Source of the DNA: JANYJZ01 sp964523395
GTDB lineage: Bacteria > Bacteroidota > Ignavibacteria > UBA10030 > SZUA-254
DNA length: 64,000 bases
NCBI GenBank assembly: GCA_964523395.1
Contig: CAZFXS010000001.1
Coordinates: forward strand, 124,001-188,000
Reading direction: 5' to 3'
Positions 32,370 to 41,680 of the stretch are shown piece after piece. The translations under genes and the position numbers were made by a program. Position 1 is the first letter of the stretch. Each line of letters starts with the position of its first letter. Under the pieces are notes generated by a model that searched no databases, was not told the origin of the DNA, and saw only the letters and a list, made by a program, of their open reading frames with translations.

Positions 32370-33512
32370 ATGAACTTTGAATTCACTGAAACACAACTGA
32401 TGATTCGTGACACCGCGAGAAAGTTCGCGGAAGAGGAGATTGCCCCGTCATCTGTTGAACGGGATGAAAAAGAAGAGTTCCCGTACGAAATTGTTAAGAA
32501 ACTCGGCGAGCTTGGATTTATGGGCATGATGGTTCCCGAGCAGTATGGCGGCGCGGGATTAGATGTTGTGAGTTACGTTCTTGCGATGACTGAAGTATCC
32601 AAAGTGGACGCTTCGTGCGGCGTTATCATGTCTGTCAATAACTCGTTAGTGTGCCAGGGAATTTCCCAGTGGGGAACTGATGATCAGAAGGAGAGATTCC
32701 TGAAACCGCTGGCATCAGGAAAAAAACTGGGAGCGTTTGCCCTGTCAGAACCCGAAGCGGGAAGCGATGCGACAAATCAGCGCACCACCGCCCTGCGGCA
32801 GGGTGACTATTATATTCTTAATGGTACAAAAAACTGGATTACGAACGGAGCAAATGCGGATATTGTGATCGTCATCGCTGCAACCGACAAAGAAAAAGGC
32901 TCTCATGGCATCAGCGCGTTGCTCGTGGAGAAAGGAACCCCCGGATTTACTGTTGCCAAGAAGGAAAAGAAATTAGGAATCCGCAGTTCAGATACAGTGT
33001 CGCTTTCATTTCAGGATTGCAAAATTCCTCTTGCCAATAGAATCGGTGAAGAAGGATTTGGATTCAAATTCGCAATGAAGATACTCGATGGTGGAAGAAT
33101 TGGAATTGCATCCCAGGCCTTAGGAATCGCTAAAGCCTCACTTGACGCCTCCATTAAGTACTCGAAAGAGCGTAAAGCGTTCGGTCATCCCATCGCGGAT
33201 TTCCAGGCAATTCAATTTAAGATCGCCGATATGGCAACTAAAGTTGATGCCGCGGAAATGCTCATATTGAAAGCTGCATCGTTAAAGGAAGCCGGTAAGC
33301 CATATGCACAGCCTGCGGCTATGGCGAAATTGTTTGCCTCTAAAGTCGCGGTTGATGCAGCACTCGAAGCCATTCAGATACATGGCGGCTATGGTTATGT
33401 CCAGGAATACCTCGTTGAACGCTATCTGCGTGATGCGAAAATTACTGAAATTTATGAAGGAACATCTGAGATCCAACGGGTTGTCATATCGAGGTCCTTG
33501 CTTAAGGAATAA
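32370..33512 (+). CDS. Acyl-CoA dehydrogenase, short-chain (butyryl-CoA) type
   Basis: FAD enzyme making a 2,3-double bond in acyl-CoA. 380 residues with the usual order: an N-terminal helical domain (TETQLMIRDTARKFAEEEIAP), the central FAD/substrate region (FALSEPEAGSDATNQRTTA), and the C-terminal helices with QIHGGYGYVQEYLVER and the catalytic E363 in EIYEGTSEIQR. The gene order thiolase, HBD, ACD suggests a butyrate- or beta-oxidation-like route. No EtfA/EtfB in the window. Chain length preference is inferred from family similarity only. Confidence 0.92.
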   Translation: MNFEFTETQLMIRDTARKFAEEEIAPSSVERDEKEEFPYEIVKKLGELGFMGMMVPEQYGGAGLDVVSYVLAMTEVSKVDASCGVIMSVNNSLVCQGISQWGTDDQKERFLKPLASGKKLGAFALSEPEAGSDATNQRTTALRQGDYYILNGTKNWITNGANADIVIVIAATDKEKGSHGISALLVEKGTPGFTVAKKEKKLGIRSSDTVSLSFQDCKIPLANRIGEEGFGFKFAMKILDGGRIGIASQALGIAKASLDASIKYSKERKAFGHPIADFQAIQFKIADMATKVDAAEMLILKAASLKEAGKPYAQPAAMAKLFASKVAVDAALEAIQIHGGYGYVQEYLVERYLRDAKITEIYEGTSEIQRVVISRSLLKE

Positions 33513-33559
33513 GAAGGTCATTAATCAATTAACACTCAAATAAAATAAAGAGGTTCGAA

Positions 33560-34045
33560 ATGATTAAAAAACTTGTTGTTCCTTTGTTGCTGTTAGTTCT
33601 TTTTATTCCAACAAGTAAAAGTTCTGCGCAAGGGTTAAGCGGTGACGCAAAATTCGGTCTGTCAATTTTTTCAGGCGGCGGCAGTTCCACTGCGTTACTG
33701 GTCGGTGGGGCGCTCGATATCCCATTTCAGGAAAACCTGCTGTTTCGACCGGAATTTAATCTTACACTGCATGATGGGACCCCCATTGAGATTGCTGCAC
33801 TTTTAAAGTACAACCCTCCTACATCCGGTTCGAATATCCCGTTATATCTTGTCGGCGGTCTTGGCCTCTGGTTCTATTCCGGAGGCTCTTCAATTGGAAT
33901 GGATTTTGGAGCCGGAACATATTTTCTTATGAATGAGGGTAAACTAAAAATTCCTGCGGAAGTTCGTATCGGACCTATCTTTGAGTCAGGGACTACGGTG
34001 TTCCAGATAGCGTTGACTACCGGAGTGAATTTTTCTTTAAAATAG
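33560..34045 (+). CDS. Exported outer-membrane beta-barrel-like protein
   Basis: A 161-residue protein with a signal peptide (about 1-24, ending SSAQ) and a glycine-rich alternating pattern such as LFRPEFNLTLHDG, PLYLVGGLGLWFYSGG and TTGVNFSLK, where the final Lys follows an aromatic-containing strand. This is what small eight-stranded barrels of Bacteroidota look like. No named family. AGAGG precedes the ATG. A terminator follows about 45 bases after the stop. Confidence 0.65.
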   Translation: MIKKLVVPLLLLVLFIPTSKSSAQGLSGDAKFGLSIFSGGGSSTALLVGGALDIPFQENLLFRPEFNLTLHDGTPIEIAALLKYNPPTSGSNIPLYLVGGLGLWFYSGGSSIGMDFGAGTYFLMNEGKLKIPAEVRIGPIFESGTTVFQIALTTGVNFSLK

Positions 34046-34089
34046 TGCTAAATCGATAAAAATGATTTACCAAAAATGCATTTCCTTGA

Positions 34090-34115
34090 AAATACCCCGA
34101 AGGGGGTATTTTTTT
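34090..34115 (+). terminator. Intrinsic terminator
   Basis: ATACCCC, GAAG loop, GGGGTAT, followed by a run of T. Ends the barrel gene at 33560-34045 (and perhaps the acyl-CoA operon). Confidence 0.88.
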
Positions 34116-34196
34116 TCGACTGGTCGATAAAATTGGCTCATTTTGAGCACAGATAAGCAGTTAACTCATTCAGTTAAAGGATGACCAAAAAAAGAC

Positions 34197-34225
34197 TTGA
34201 CAAATGTTTAATTTTTTACTATACT
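34197..34225 (+). promoter_or_regulatory. Strong candidate sigma-70 promoter of the second barrel gene
   Basis: TTGACA (34197-34202), 17-base spacer, TATACT (34220-34225): the best consensus match in the window. Transcription would begin near 34232, 56 bases before the ATG at 34288. Confidence 0.75.
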
Positions 34226-34287
34226 CATACCGTTCTTTTGGGCTGCCATTATGAGCCGAAAACGTCAATAATAGGAAAGGTGTCGCC

Positions 34288-34827
34288 ATGAAGAAAATTG
34301 GTCTCTTTTTATTAGTATCAATAGTCGTGTTGAGTGTTCCGGCCTTTTCGCAGGAAACGGCTCAGGGACAATGGGTTATTGGTGTTGGTGCAATGGGTGG
34401 TATACCAATGGGTGATTTTAGCAATGCTTCTAATTTTGGTATTGGTGGCGGTGGTTGGGTGGGATATTCAGTCGATCCAAACCTGACACTTACCGGAAAA
34501 GTTGGATATATGAACTTTTCAAACAAAGTTAGTGGTGGGCCATCATTGAGTATGGTTCCTGTTTTAGTGGGCGGACGTTACTTTTTAACGCCGGCTCTTG
34601 AATCCAGTTCTATGCGTTCTTACGTAGCTGGTGATGTTGGGATATATAATGCCAGCGCATCGGGTTCTAGTTCGTCAAAATTCGGCGTTGCACCTACCCT
34701 TGGAGCGCAGTTTAAGGCCGGTGAAAAAATGAATGTTGATGTCTATGCCAACTATACGATCGTTTTTACCGATCCTAGCAGTTCCAGTTGGGTGGGTTTT
34801 GGGGTCGGATTAGAATTCGGAATGTAA
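34288..34827 (+). CDS. Outer-membrane beta-barrel-like protein
   Basis: A 179-residue protein with a signal peptide (about 1-21, ending AFSQ) and an outer-membrane protein pattern: IGVGAMGGIPMGDFSNASNF, LTGKVGYMNFSNKV, VPVLVGGRYFLTP, and the closing FGVGLEFGM with aromatic residues at alternating positions. It is strongly promoted (see 34197-34225), so it is probably abundant. GGAAAGG precedes the ATG. Rather like the OprF/Ail-type porin family (DUF3575- or OMP_b-brl-like), but no firm family. Confidence 0.72.
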   Translation: MKKIGLFLLVSIVVLSVPAFSQETAQGQWVIGVGAMGGIPMGDFSNASNFGIGGGGWVGYSVDPNLTLTGKVGYMNFSNKVSGGPSLSMVPVLVGGRYFLTPALESSSMRSYVAGDVGIYNASASGSSSSKFGVAPTLGAQFKAGEKMNVDVYANYTIVFTDPSSSSWVGFGVGLEFGM

Positions 34828-34910
34828 TTTGAACATCTGTAGGTTAACTTAACATATAAATAAAATAATTCACTAAATCACGTATTATTCACAAAAGTAA
34901 AGGTACCAAT

Positions 34911-35543
34911 ATGAAACAACTGCTTCTGGTTCTCTTCATCGTGGTCGTTGCCGCGAACATTGCGTTTGCAGGCGCCCCGATGACAGCAAAGGGTGATAAA
35001 TCAGTCGGTTTTTGGATGAATGGTTTGGGAAGTTTCGGCGTCGGCGGCGTTAGCGTAGCCGGTGGCATTGATGGTTTAAGCTTCCGTTACTACCTCTCAC
35101 AGGATATGGCTCTGCGCGCCAACGCTGGATTCGGCACTGCAACCACAAAGACCCCCACTGGTAGCGGTGATAATGAAAACACCGGCACTGCAATCGCCCT
35201 TCGTCCCGGTTTAGTTTGGAACTGCCCCACAGTGGCAGGTTCAATCTCTCCGTACTGGGGCATTGAAGGTCAATTTGGATGGTTAAAGAACTCCTTCAAA
35301 CCTGCTGGCGGCGGTACAGAAACAAGCAACAGCGGTACAGTATTCGGCGCTGGCGTGTTCATGGGTGGTGAATGGTATGCATGGGATGGTATCAGCTTCA
35401 ACGCAGAATACAATCTCGGATTCACCTCAACGTCAACAAAGTCTGAAGCCGGCGGAGTTTCAACCGATGGTCCGTCAACAACTGCTATCGGAATCTCCAG
35501 CTGGGCAGTCGGTCTCAACATCTATATGGGCGGTGCACAGTAA
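34911..35543 (+). CDS. Outer-membrane beta-barrel-like protein
   Basis: A 210-residue protein with a signal peptide (about 1-20, FAGAP cleavage) and glycine/aromatic-rich strands such as GFWMNGLGSFGVGGVSVAGG, LSFRYYLSQDMALRANAG, ALRPGLVWN, YWGIEGQFGW and SWAVGLNIYMGG. Composition differs from its neighbour, with many GT and GG turns. It lies 83 bases after the previous gene and may share its promoter. A strong terminator follows the stop. Confidence 0.7.
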   Translation: MKQLLLVLFIVVVAANIAFAGAPMTAKGDKSVGFWMNGLGSFGVGGVSVAGGIDGLSFRYYLSQDMALRANAGFGTATTKTPTGSGDNENTGTAIALRPGLVWNCPTVAGSISPYWGIEGQFGWLKNSFKPAGGGTETSNSGTVFGAGVFMGGEWYAWDGISFNAEYNLGFTSTSTKSEAGGVSTDGPSTTAIGISSWAVGLNIYMGGAQ

Positions 35544-35567
35544 TTTTTCGCTCAAGAAGTAATGAAA

Positions 35568-35595
35568 AGGCGTCCTCCGGACGCCTTTTTTATTT
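35568..35595 (+). terminator. Intrinsic terminator
   Basis: AAGGCGTCC, 3-base loop, GGACGCCTT followed by T residues. A 9-base perfect stem about 25 bases after the stop of the barrel gene. Confidence 0.92.
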
Positions 35596-35660
35596 GAACA
35601 AAAACAGATTATTTGTACATTGGTAAAATTTTTTCTTCTCCTCTTTAGTGCTGCGTTCTG

Positions 35661-38600
35661 ATGAATAAAAAACAATTCTCAAGCGGTTTGCCGGAGCTTG
35701 ACCGGTATATCGGCGGGCTGTTTCCCGGCAACTCTCTGTTATTGTTTCGTTCAAATGTAGTCTCTGAATATCAGTTATTCTCGCCTCTTCTTCATTGGGC
35801 GCGCGGCGAAAATGTGCCGTTGCTCTGCCTTTCTGCGACGGTAAGTGTGCCTGAGTTTATGCGCCAAGGAAATAACGTACGGCAATGGAATCCTCAGCCA
35901 AAAGCAAAAACAGCCTCTGCGGTTATTAATTCTGTAAAACGATTTGTTGCGTCACAACCGAATCATCGGTGCATTATTGTCGATGAGCTTTCCTCATGGA
36001 AATCACTTCTTAAAAACGAAAAAAATATCGTTGCCTTAGTTGAGGCAGTAACACATCTTGCCCTGAAGAAGAAAGCGCTGCTGGTATATTCAGCCGATAG
36101 GTCTCAGCTATCGCGTGAAACGCTCGCGATGTTAAAAGAACAAGTCACAATTTGCCTTGATGTTCATCTAAAAGATCAGGATTGCTACATTATTCCCCTG
36201 GTGACAAAATTCAGGTACATTCCACACAATATATTGCCGCTTCGGATTCCGTTAAAAGAGTTTCTGGTGTCCAGGCGCTCATCTGCATCACAGATAACCG
36301 AAGTTGAATCCGCTGAACACCAGATCGACCGGCTCCCAATGGCATTTCAACAGAATGAATCAAGATTTGCCACAATGTTCAATGATGCGGCGGAGGCAAT
36401 GGTGCTTTTTGATCTCAAAGGTGATTACAGGGAAGTGAATAAACGGTGTGCCCAAATTCTTGGATACACGATGGAGGAGCTTTCCATCATCAACCCGCTG
36501 CTTATTGCACCATATGACAAGTTCCGGGTTACGCGGTTTCTTTATGCTCTTCCCAAAAAGAAAAATAATTCAGTGACGGTATTCATAAAAAAGAAGGACG
36601 GAAAGAGTACGCCGTTTGAATTCCATGCCTCCGCTGTGAAAGAAGGAATATACCTTGGAATTCTGAGAGATTCTTCGGCCCGGGTTGAAACTGAAGAGCA
36701 AGTGCGGCAGATGAACAACGATTATCATGAATTGCTTCATCATGCGGATGTTGCCATTGTGGCCGAATATAAAGGAAAAATTCTTTATGCCAGTCAGGAA
36801 GGTTTGAGGCTATTTGGTTTGACGCTCGAAGAGTTACCTGACCGGCAGATAAAAAATTTATTTTCACCTCAATCATGGAAACTGATTCAGGCTAAAATAC
36901 GGGAGGGTATTGATTCCGGACGGATTGAATTGACATGCATCCGTAAGGATGGCTCTTCCCTGGTTTGTCTTGTTCGTGCTGCAAGGATAGAATTGCAGGG
37001 GAAGGATTGCACGGAGTTCTCCTTCCTCGATATTTCGGAACGGAAGAAGGCTGAAATGCACCTGACTTCTTCAATAGACCGTTATCGCGCTATTGTGGAT
37101 TCTGCGGGTGAGGCAGCAGCATTTTTTTTAGATGGAAAATTTTATTACCCGAATGCGGCATTTGTAAACCTTTTTGGTATTGACAATCTTCCCCACGAAC
37201 ATGGTGTTGATATTAATACTGTATTGCCTCAAACTGATATAGCTGTATTTACAGAAGCCGTCAAAAAGCAAGAAGTTTCCAGGAAATCTTCTTTCGCTCA
37301 ATTCGAAGTGAGCGGTATTGCCAAGGGCAGCAAAACAATCGATCTCTCCCTTGTTGTATATCCGAGATCAGTTGGAGGACATTCACTCGTGTACTTCCAC
37401 GATCAAACTGCCGCAAAAGTCCGTGAACGTGAGGTCCAGCGTCAACAGCAAGATCTTGATTTGCTGAAAGAAATCATCGCAACCTCCACAGGTACCCTTG
37501 ATTTGCAAAAACTACTGCGTATTGGCGTTGATAAGCTGCTCGAGGTTCTTCACTGGGAGATGGGCGCGGTTTTTCTGACAAATCAAAAGAAAAAGGAATT
37601 CGAGCTTGCGCTTCATCATCACTTCCCGGAGCGGATGGCAGCAACCCTTTCCTCTCTTCCTCTTGATGAAGGGCTGGGTGGGTTTGCGACAAAGACACAA
37701 GAGCCTCATCTGCTGAAGGTCGACCATTATCCGAGTTATCTTCCCTATAAATCCCTTTTTAAAGAATATCATATTAAAGGAGTTTGCCTCCTTCCGTTGA
37801 TAGCCCGGGAAAAAATTGTCGGGTTAATGCTGACGTGTTCTAAAAAGGATGCTTCTGTCGATGATCAGTCAATGGAGCTCTTAACAGCATTATCACGCCA
37901 GTTAGGTAACGCGTTGGAAAACGCATTGACCTATCAGCGGGTGAAACATGAGGAAGAGCAATACCAGTCTCTGGTTGAAGCGAGTCCCGATGTCATGTAC
38001 ACCGCGTTGCCCAATGGTTCGTTTATTTTTATTAGCCCCCAGGTGACGCAACTGTCCGGTTACTCTCCAAAGGATTTTTATCGTAATGCGACGCTATGGC
38101 TCTCATTGATTCATGCCGACGATAAAAAAATTGTTCTTGGACGCACCACGAACCTCGAAGATGCAAAAGGTACAATTGTCAGCGAGTATCGGCTGATTCC
38201 CAAAGGCAAGGCGGCCCCGCGCTGGGTACGTGATGAACTGTCACTCAAGCGGGATGAACAGGGCGCGATAAAGGCAATGACCGGTATAGTGCGTGATATA
38301 ACAAGGTCCCGTGAAATTGTAGAGCAGCTGCAGTTGAAATCAAAACGGGATTCCGCGATCTTTTCCAATATCAAAGAAGGTGTGATTGTCTTTGATAAAC
38401 AGTTGAAGTGCACGGGATGGAATACCGCGATGAAAGAACTGTCGGGATTTGATGAGGCCGATGTTGTCGGCAAGCGCGCTGAGGAAATCTCACTTTTTGG
38501 TTCGGTCGAAAATGTGCATTCCCAGCTTCATCAGGTTCTGCGTGGTGAAGTGATGATGATGGAAAATATCCCTTTCACGAGGCAGGATGGCGGAACAGTA

Positions 38601-41600
38601 TACTGTACTCTGCGTCTGGCGCCTCTCACAGAGGAACACCAGTCTGGTGGGGGACTGGTTGCTGTAGCGACGGAAACTACTGAACGGGTGGAAACAAAAA
38701 ATAATATCCGTGCCACAGAACAGGTGCTCACGAATGTTATCGATACCATGGATGACATTCTTATTATAACTGATCTCAAGGGAACTGTTCTTCAGGTCAA
38801 TAAGTCATTTTTGCGTGTGCTTGGGTATACACGTTCTGAGGCAATTGGATTTGAGTTTCCGTATTCGTGGCTTGTTGAAGAGGAGATGAGCAGGTTTGTT
38901 CTCTGGATTGCAAATCTCAGGGAACGAAGCTGGCTGCATGATTTCGATATGACGTGGAGGGCAAAAGACGGCCGTCTTATCCCCATGAGCTTAAGTACGA
39001 CATTGCTTCGTAATTCTCTGGGCGAACCTATCGCGATGTTGAATATCGCACGCGATATTACGGAAAGGACGAAGCTTGCCAAGGATCTTGAAACCCGGAG
39101 TAAACAGGTTGAGCTTATCAACAGAATTATCAGCAAAGCGAACCAGACAAATGATTTTGATGAGGTTTTCGTTTCCATAACCGAGGAAGTAAATAAATTT
39201 ATTCCGGCTGACACCATTAGTATTGGTTTACTGACGGATGCAGGGAAGGCGTTGGAAATCTTTGCGATGGGCGGCATTGAGTCGTTAAAAAAGGGTGACA
39301 TAATTCCCGTTGAGCAAACAGTGTCACAGTACTCAATCAAGACGCAAAAACCGGTTGTCATTTCCGACCTTGCTCTCAATCCGCAGTATAGTTCACTGCT
39401 GTCGCTCAGTAAAGGCCTGCGGTCGCAGGTCTCTCTACCGATTATCTTAAAGGGGAAACCGTTCGGTACGCTCAATATTGGAAGTAAAGAACCCCATACA
39501 TTTACCGAGGATCACGCGAATATTCTTTCACCCGTTGCCCAACAGATTGGCACTATCATCGATAGAATTCAATTATTCAAAAAGGTAACGGAAGATTCAG
39601 TATATATCCGTAACCTCCTCGATTCCATTGATAGTATCGTCTACACGGTAGATACGCGATGTCGTATCCTGGAAGTTAACAAGGCATGGCACGAGTTTAT
39701 GAAAGAGAGCGAAATGGAAGCCATCCGTGATTATCATGGAATGTATCTGTTTGACATTCTGCCGAGTGAGCAGTTGAAAATTGTTTTTCAAAATGTAGTT
39801 GACCAGCTGTTAAGCGGCTCTGTGAGGATATTTTCGCAGGAATATGTTCATACTGCCCGTCAGCATGAACGTATCTTCCAGCTGACAATCAATCCGATGA
39901 TTATTGATCATGCTATCACCGGATTGGTGTTTACGCACACGGATATTACTGCTCTCAAGATAACTGAACGTGAGCTGAAGAAAAGCAATAAACAGCTTCT
40001 CGCGCTCAATGAGATTTCGTCGCTCATTAATACGTCATTCGATCTGCAGGATATTCTGAAGGCTGCCATTCCGCTCCTGAAAAATACTCTGGAGGCTTCC
40101 GCAGTGCTTGTGTATCTTATTGAACATCCTTCTAATGACCTTTATTTGGCGGAGCAAACCGGTTTTGATGTAGTCCGTTTCCCGTCCATTATACGGCTAA
40201 AACAGGAATCATCTGCGACAGGGACGGTTGTCGGGACAAAGGAAGCATTGTACTTGCCTGACAGCGCGTTTCGCGATGAACGGATTAAGCCGGAGAACAG
40301 GGAAGTAATGAGGGATGCGAACATTGAGTCGCTTGCTGTCATCCCGTTGGTTTCAAAAGATAAAGTTCTCGGTGCTCTCGATATTTTTTACACGAAGCCG
40401 CACGTTTTTTATCGTCAGGAGCAACAAATGCTGGAACTCATCGGGAATCAGCTTGGCTCGACGATTGAGAATGCCCAGTTGTACAGTGAGCTCCGTTCGC
40501 AAATTGACAGACTTACGGTACTCTATGAATTAAGCCAGCAGTTGACTTCACTTCTCGATATACAGCAGATCTTCCATGCGGTATTCGAAAGCATTCAGCA
40601 AATCGTTCCGTTTGAACGGTTTGCTATTTCAATCTTTGACGCGGCACAAGAAACCATCACGCCGGCATATCTTGTGGAAACCGTGAAAGGCATCAGCGAA
40701 TTCATTCAGCAGGAATCTCTCCCTGTTCAGCTGGTGCCGGGAAGCGATGAGGCAACCGTTGTTGGACTAAAACGGCCGTTTCAGACTTTTGATCGCCACA
40801 CAACATATGTTCCGATGGTGTCGAAAGAAACAATTATTGGAATAATGTCCATTCAGAGCAGTTGGGCGGAAGAATATACCGAGACGCACTTCCGTCTTCT
40901 TGAGAGCATTGGTAATCTGACCGCTCTCGCGCTTGAAAAGGGTAAGCTCTACGAAGAGACATTGCAAAAATCCAGAGAGATTCAGCAGCGAAATAAAGAG
41001 CTTGATGATTTTACCTATGTCGTGTCACATGATTTAAAGGAGCCTCTCATCAGTATTGAAGGCTTCAGCAGAATTCTGCAGATGGACTATCAGGAGGTTA
41101 TTCAGCTCGAGGGGAAAGAATATCTTGAATCGATTGTCGGCGCGACTACCCGCATGAAAGGGTTGATTGATGATTTACTGATGTTATCAAGAGTCAGCAG
41201 GCCTTCGGAGTCATTTAAACCGGTTGCGATCCCCGATATCATTCGTGATATTACAACTGACATGGAATTTACTATCAAGCAAAAAGGTGTGAAGATAATT
41301 GCCGAAAACCTTCCCACCATTATCGGGAATGAAACTCAGTTGAAACTTGTCTTCAGAAATTTGATTGGAAATGCGATAAAGTTCAATAATAAACCAAATC
41401 CGGTTGTTGAAGTCGGATTTCGAAATGCCGAAAATAATGCTTATCTTTTCTACGTCAGAGACAATGGTATCGGCATCGATCCGGACTTTCATCAGAAAAT
41501 ATTTGTTATCTTTCAACGGCTTCATCGTAGGGAAGAATATGAAGGGTCGGGGGCAGGGCTCGCAATTGTCAAGAAGATTATTGAAATACATAAGGGAAGA

Positions 41601-41672
41601 ATCTGGGTTGAATCGAAGCTTGGCGAAGGAGCGACATTTTACTTCACCATTCAAAAGTTTGTGGAATCATAG
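35661..41672 (+). CDS. Giant sensor histidine kinase: degenerate KaiC-like domain, seven PAS, four GAF, HisKA-HATPase
   Basis: 2003-residue cytoplasmic sensor with no membrane helix. Domains by eye: KaiC/RecA-like (about 1-200; GLPELDRYIGG and the Walker-B-like CIIVDELSSW at 104-113 remain, but the P-loop GxxxxGKT is replaced by RSNVVSEYQ), PAS at about 234, 353, 472, 765, 895, 1019 and 1314, GAF at about 600-755, 1145-1300, 1445-1605 and 1615-1760, then HisKA (phospho-acceptor H1790 in VVSHDLKEPL) and HATPase (N-box NLIGNAIKF 1900-1908, DNGIGID 1934-1940, GSGAGLAIVKKI). No receiver domain. The partner regulator starts 9 bases after its stop. No sensed ligand can be named. Confidence 0.92.
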   Translation: MNKKQFSSGLPELDRYIGGLFPGNSLLLFRSNVVSEYQLFSPLLHWARGENVPLLCLSATVSVPEFMRQGNNVRQWNPQPKAKTASAVINSVKRFVASQPNHRCIIVDELSSWKSLLKNEKNIVALVEAVTHLALKKKALLVYSADRSQLSRETLAMLKEQVTICLDVHLKDQDCYIIPLVTKFRYIPHNILPLRIPLKEFLVSRRSSASQITEVESAEHQIDRLPMAFQQNESRFATMFNDAAEAMVLFDLKGDYREVNKRCAQILGYTMEELSIINPLLIAPYDKFRVTRFLYALPKKKNNSVTVFIKKKDGKSTPFEFHASAVKEGIYLGILRDSSARVETEEQVRQMNNDYHELLHHADVAIVAEYKGKILYASQEGLRLFGLTLEELPDRQIKNLFSPQSWKLIQAKIREGIDSGRIELTCIRKDGSSLVCLVRAARIELQGKDCTEFSFLDISERKKAEMHLTSSIDRYRAIVDSAGEAAAFFLDGKFYYPNAAFVNLFGIDNLPHEHGVDINTVLPQTDIAVFTEAVKKQEVSRKSSFAQFEVSGIAKGSKTIDLSLVVYPRSVGGHSLVYFHDQTAAKVREREVQRQQQDLDLLKEIIATSTGTLDLQKLLRIGVDKLLEVLHWEMGAVFLTNQKKKEFELALHHHFPERMAATLSSLPLDEGLGGFATKTQEPHLLKVDHYPSYLPYKSLFKEYHIKGVCLLPLIAREKIVGLMLTCSKKDASVDDQSMELLTALSRQLGNALENALTYQRVKHEEEQYQSLVEASPDVMYTALPNGSFIFISPQVTQLSGYSPKDFYRNATLWLSLIHADDKKIVLGRTTNLEDAKGTIVSEYRLIPKGKAAPRWVRDELSLKRDEQGAIKAMTGIVRDITRSREIVEQLQLKSKRDSAIFSNIKEGVIVFDKQLKCTGWNTAMKELSGFDEADVVGKRAEEISLFGSVENVHSQLHQVLRGEVMMMENIPFTRQDGGTVYCTLRLAPLTEEHQSGGGLVAVATETTERVETKNNIRATEQVLTNVIDTMDDILIITDLKGTVLQVNKSFLRVLGYTRSEAIGFEFPYSWLVEEEMSRFVLWIANLRERSWLHDFDMTWRAKDGRLIPMSLSTTLLRNSLGEPIAMLNIARDITERTKLAKDLETRSKQVELINRIISKANQTNDFDEVFVSITEEVNKFIPADTISIGLLTDAGKALEIFAMGGIESLKKGDIIPVEQTVSQYSIKTQKPVVISDLALNPQYSSLLSLSKGLRSQVSLPIILKGKPFGTLNIGSKEPHTFTEDHANILSPVAQQIGTIIDRIQLFKKVTEDSVYIRNLLDSIDSIVYTVDTRCRILEVNKAWHEFMKESEMEAIRDYHGMYLFDILPSEQLKIVFQNVVDQLLSGSVRIFSQEYVHTARQHERIFQLTINPMIIDHAITGLVFTHTDITALKITERELKKSNKQLLALNEISSLINTSFDLQDILKAAIPLLKNTLEASAVLVYLIEHPSNDLYLAEQTGFDVVRFPSIIRLKQESSATGTVVGTKEALYLPDSAFRDERIKPENREVMRDANIESLAVIPLVSKDKVLGALDIFYTKPHVFYRQEQQMLELIGNQLGSTIENAQLYSELRSQIDRLTVLYELSQQLTSLLDIQQIFHAVFESIQQIVPFERFAISIFDAAQETITPAYLVETVKGISEFIQQESLPVQLVPGSDEATVVGLKRPFQTFDRHTTYVPMVSKETIIGIMSIQSSWAEEYTETHFRLLESIGNLTALALEKGKLYEETLQKSREIQQRNKELDDFTYVVSHDLKEPLISIEGFSRILQMDYQEVIQLEGKEYLESIVGATTRMKGLIDDLLMLSRVSRPSESFKPVAIPDIIRDITTDMEFTIKQKGVKIIAENLPTIIGNETQLKLVFRNLIGNAIKFNNKPNPVVEVGFRNAENNAYLFYVRDNGIGIDPDFHQKIFVIFQRLHRREEYEGSGAGLAIVKKIIEIHKGRIWVESKLGEGATFYFTIQKFVES

Positions 41673-41680
41673 GGCGTGCT

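Noticed and set aside
35661..36260. Functional circadian-clock KaiC
   Set aside because: Single RecA-like domain without a P-loop, fused to a kinase; no KaiA/KaiB genes.
38792..39475. 227-codon minus-strand frame inside the giant kinase
   Set aside because: Antisense to PAS/GAF coding sequence with no recognisable domain.
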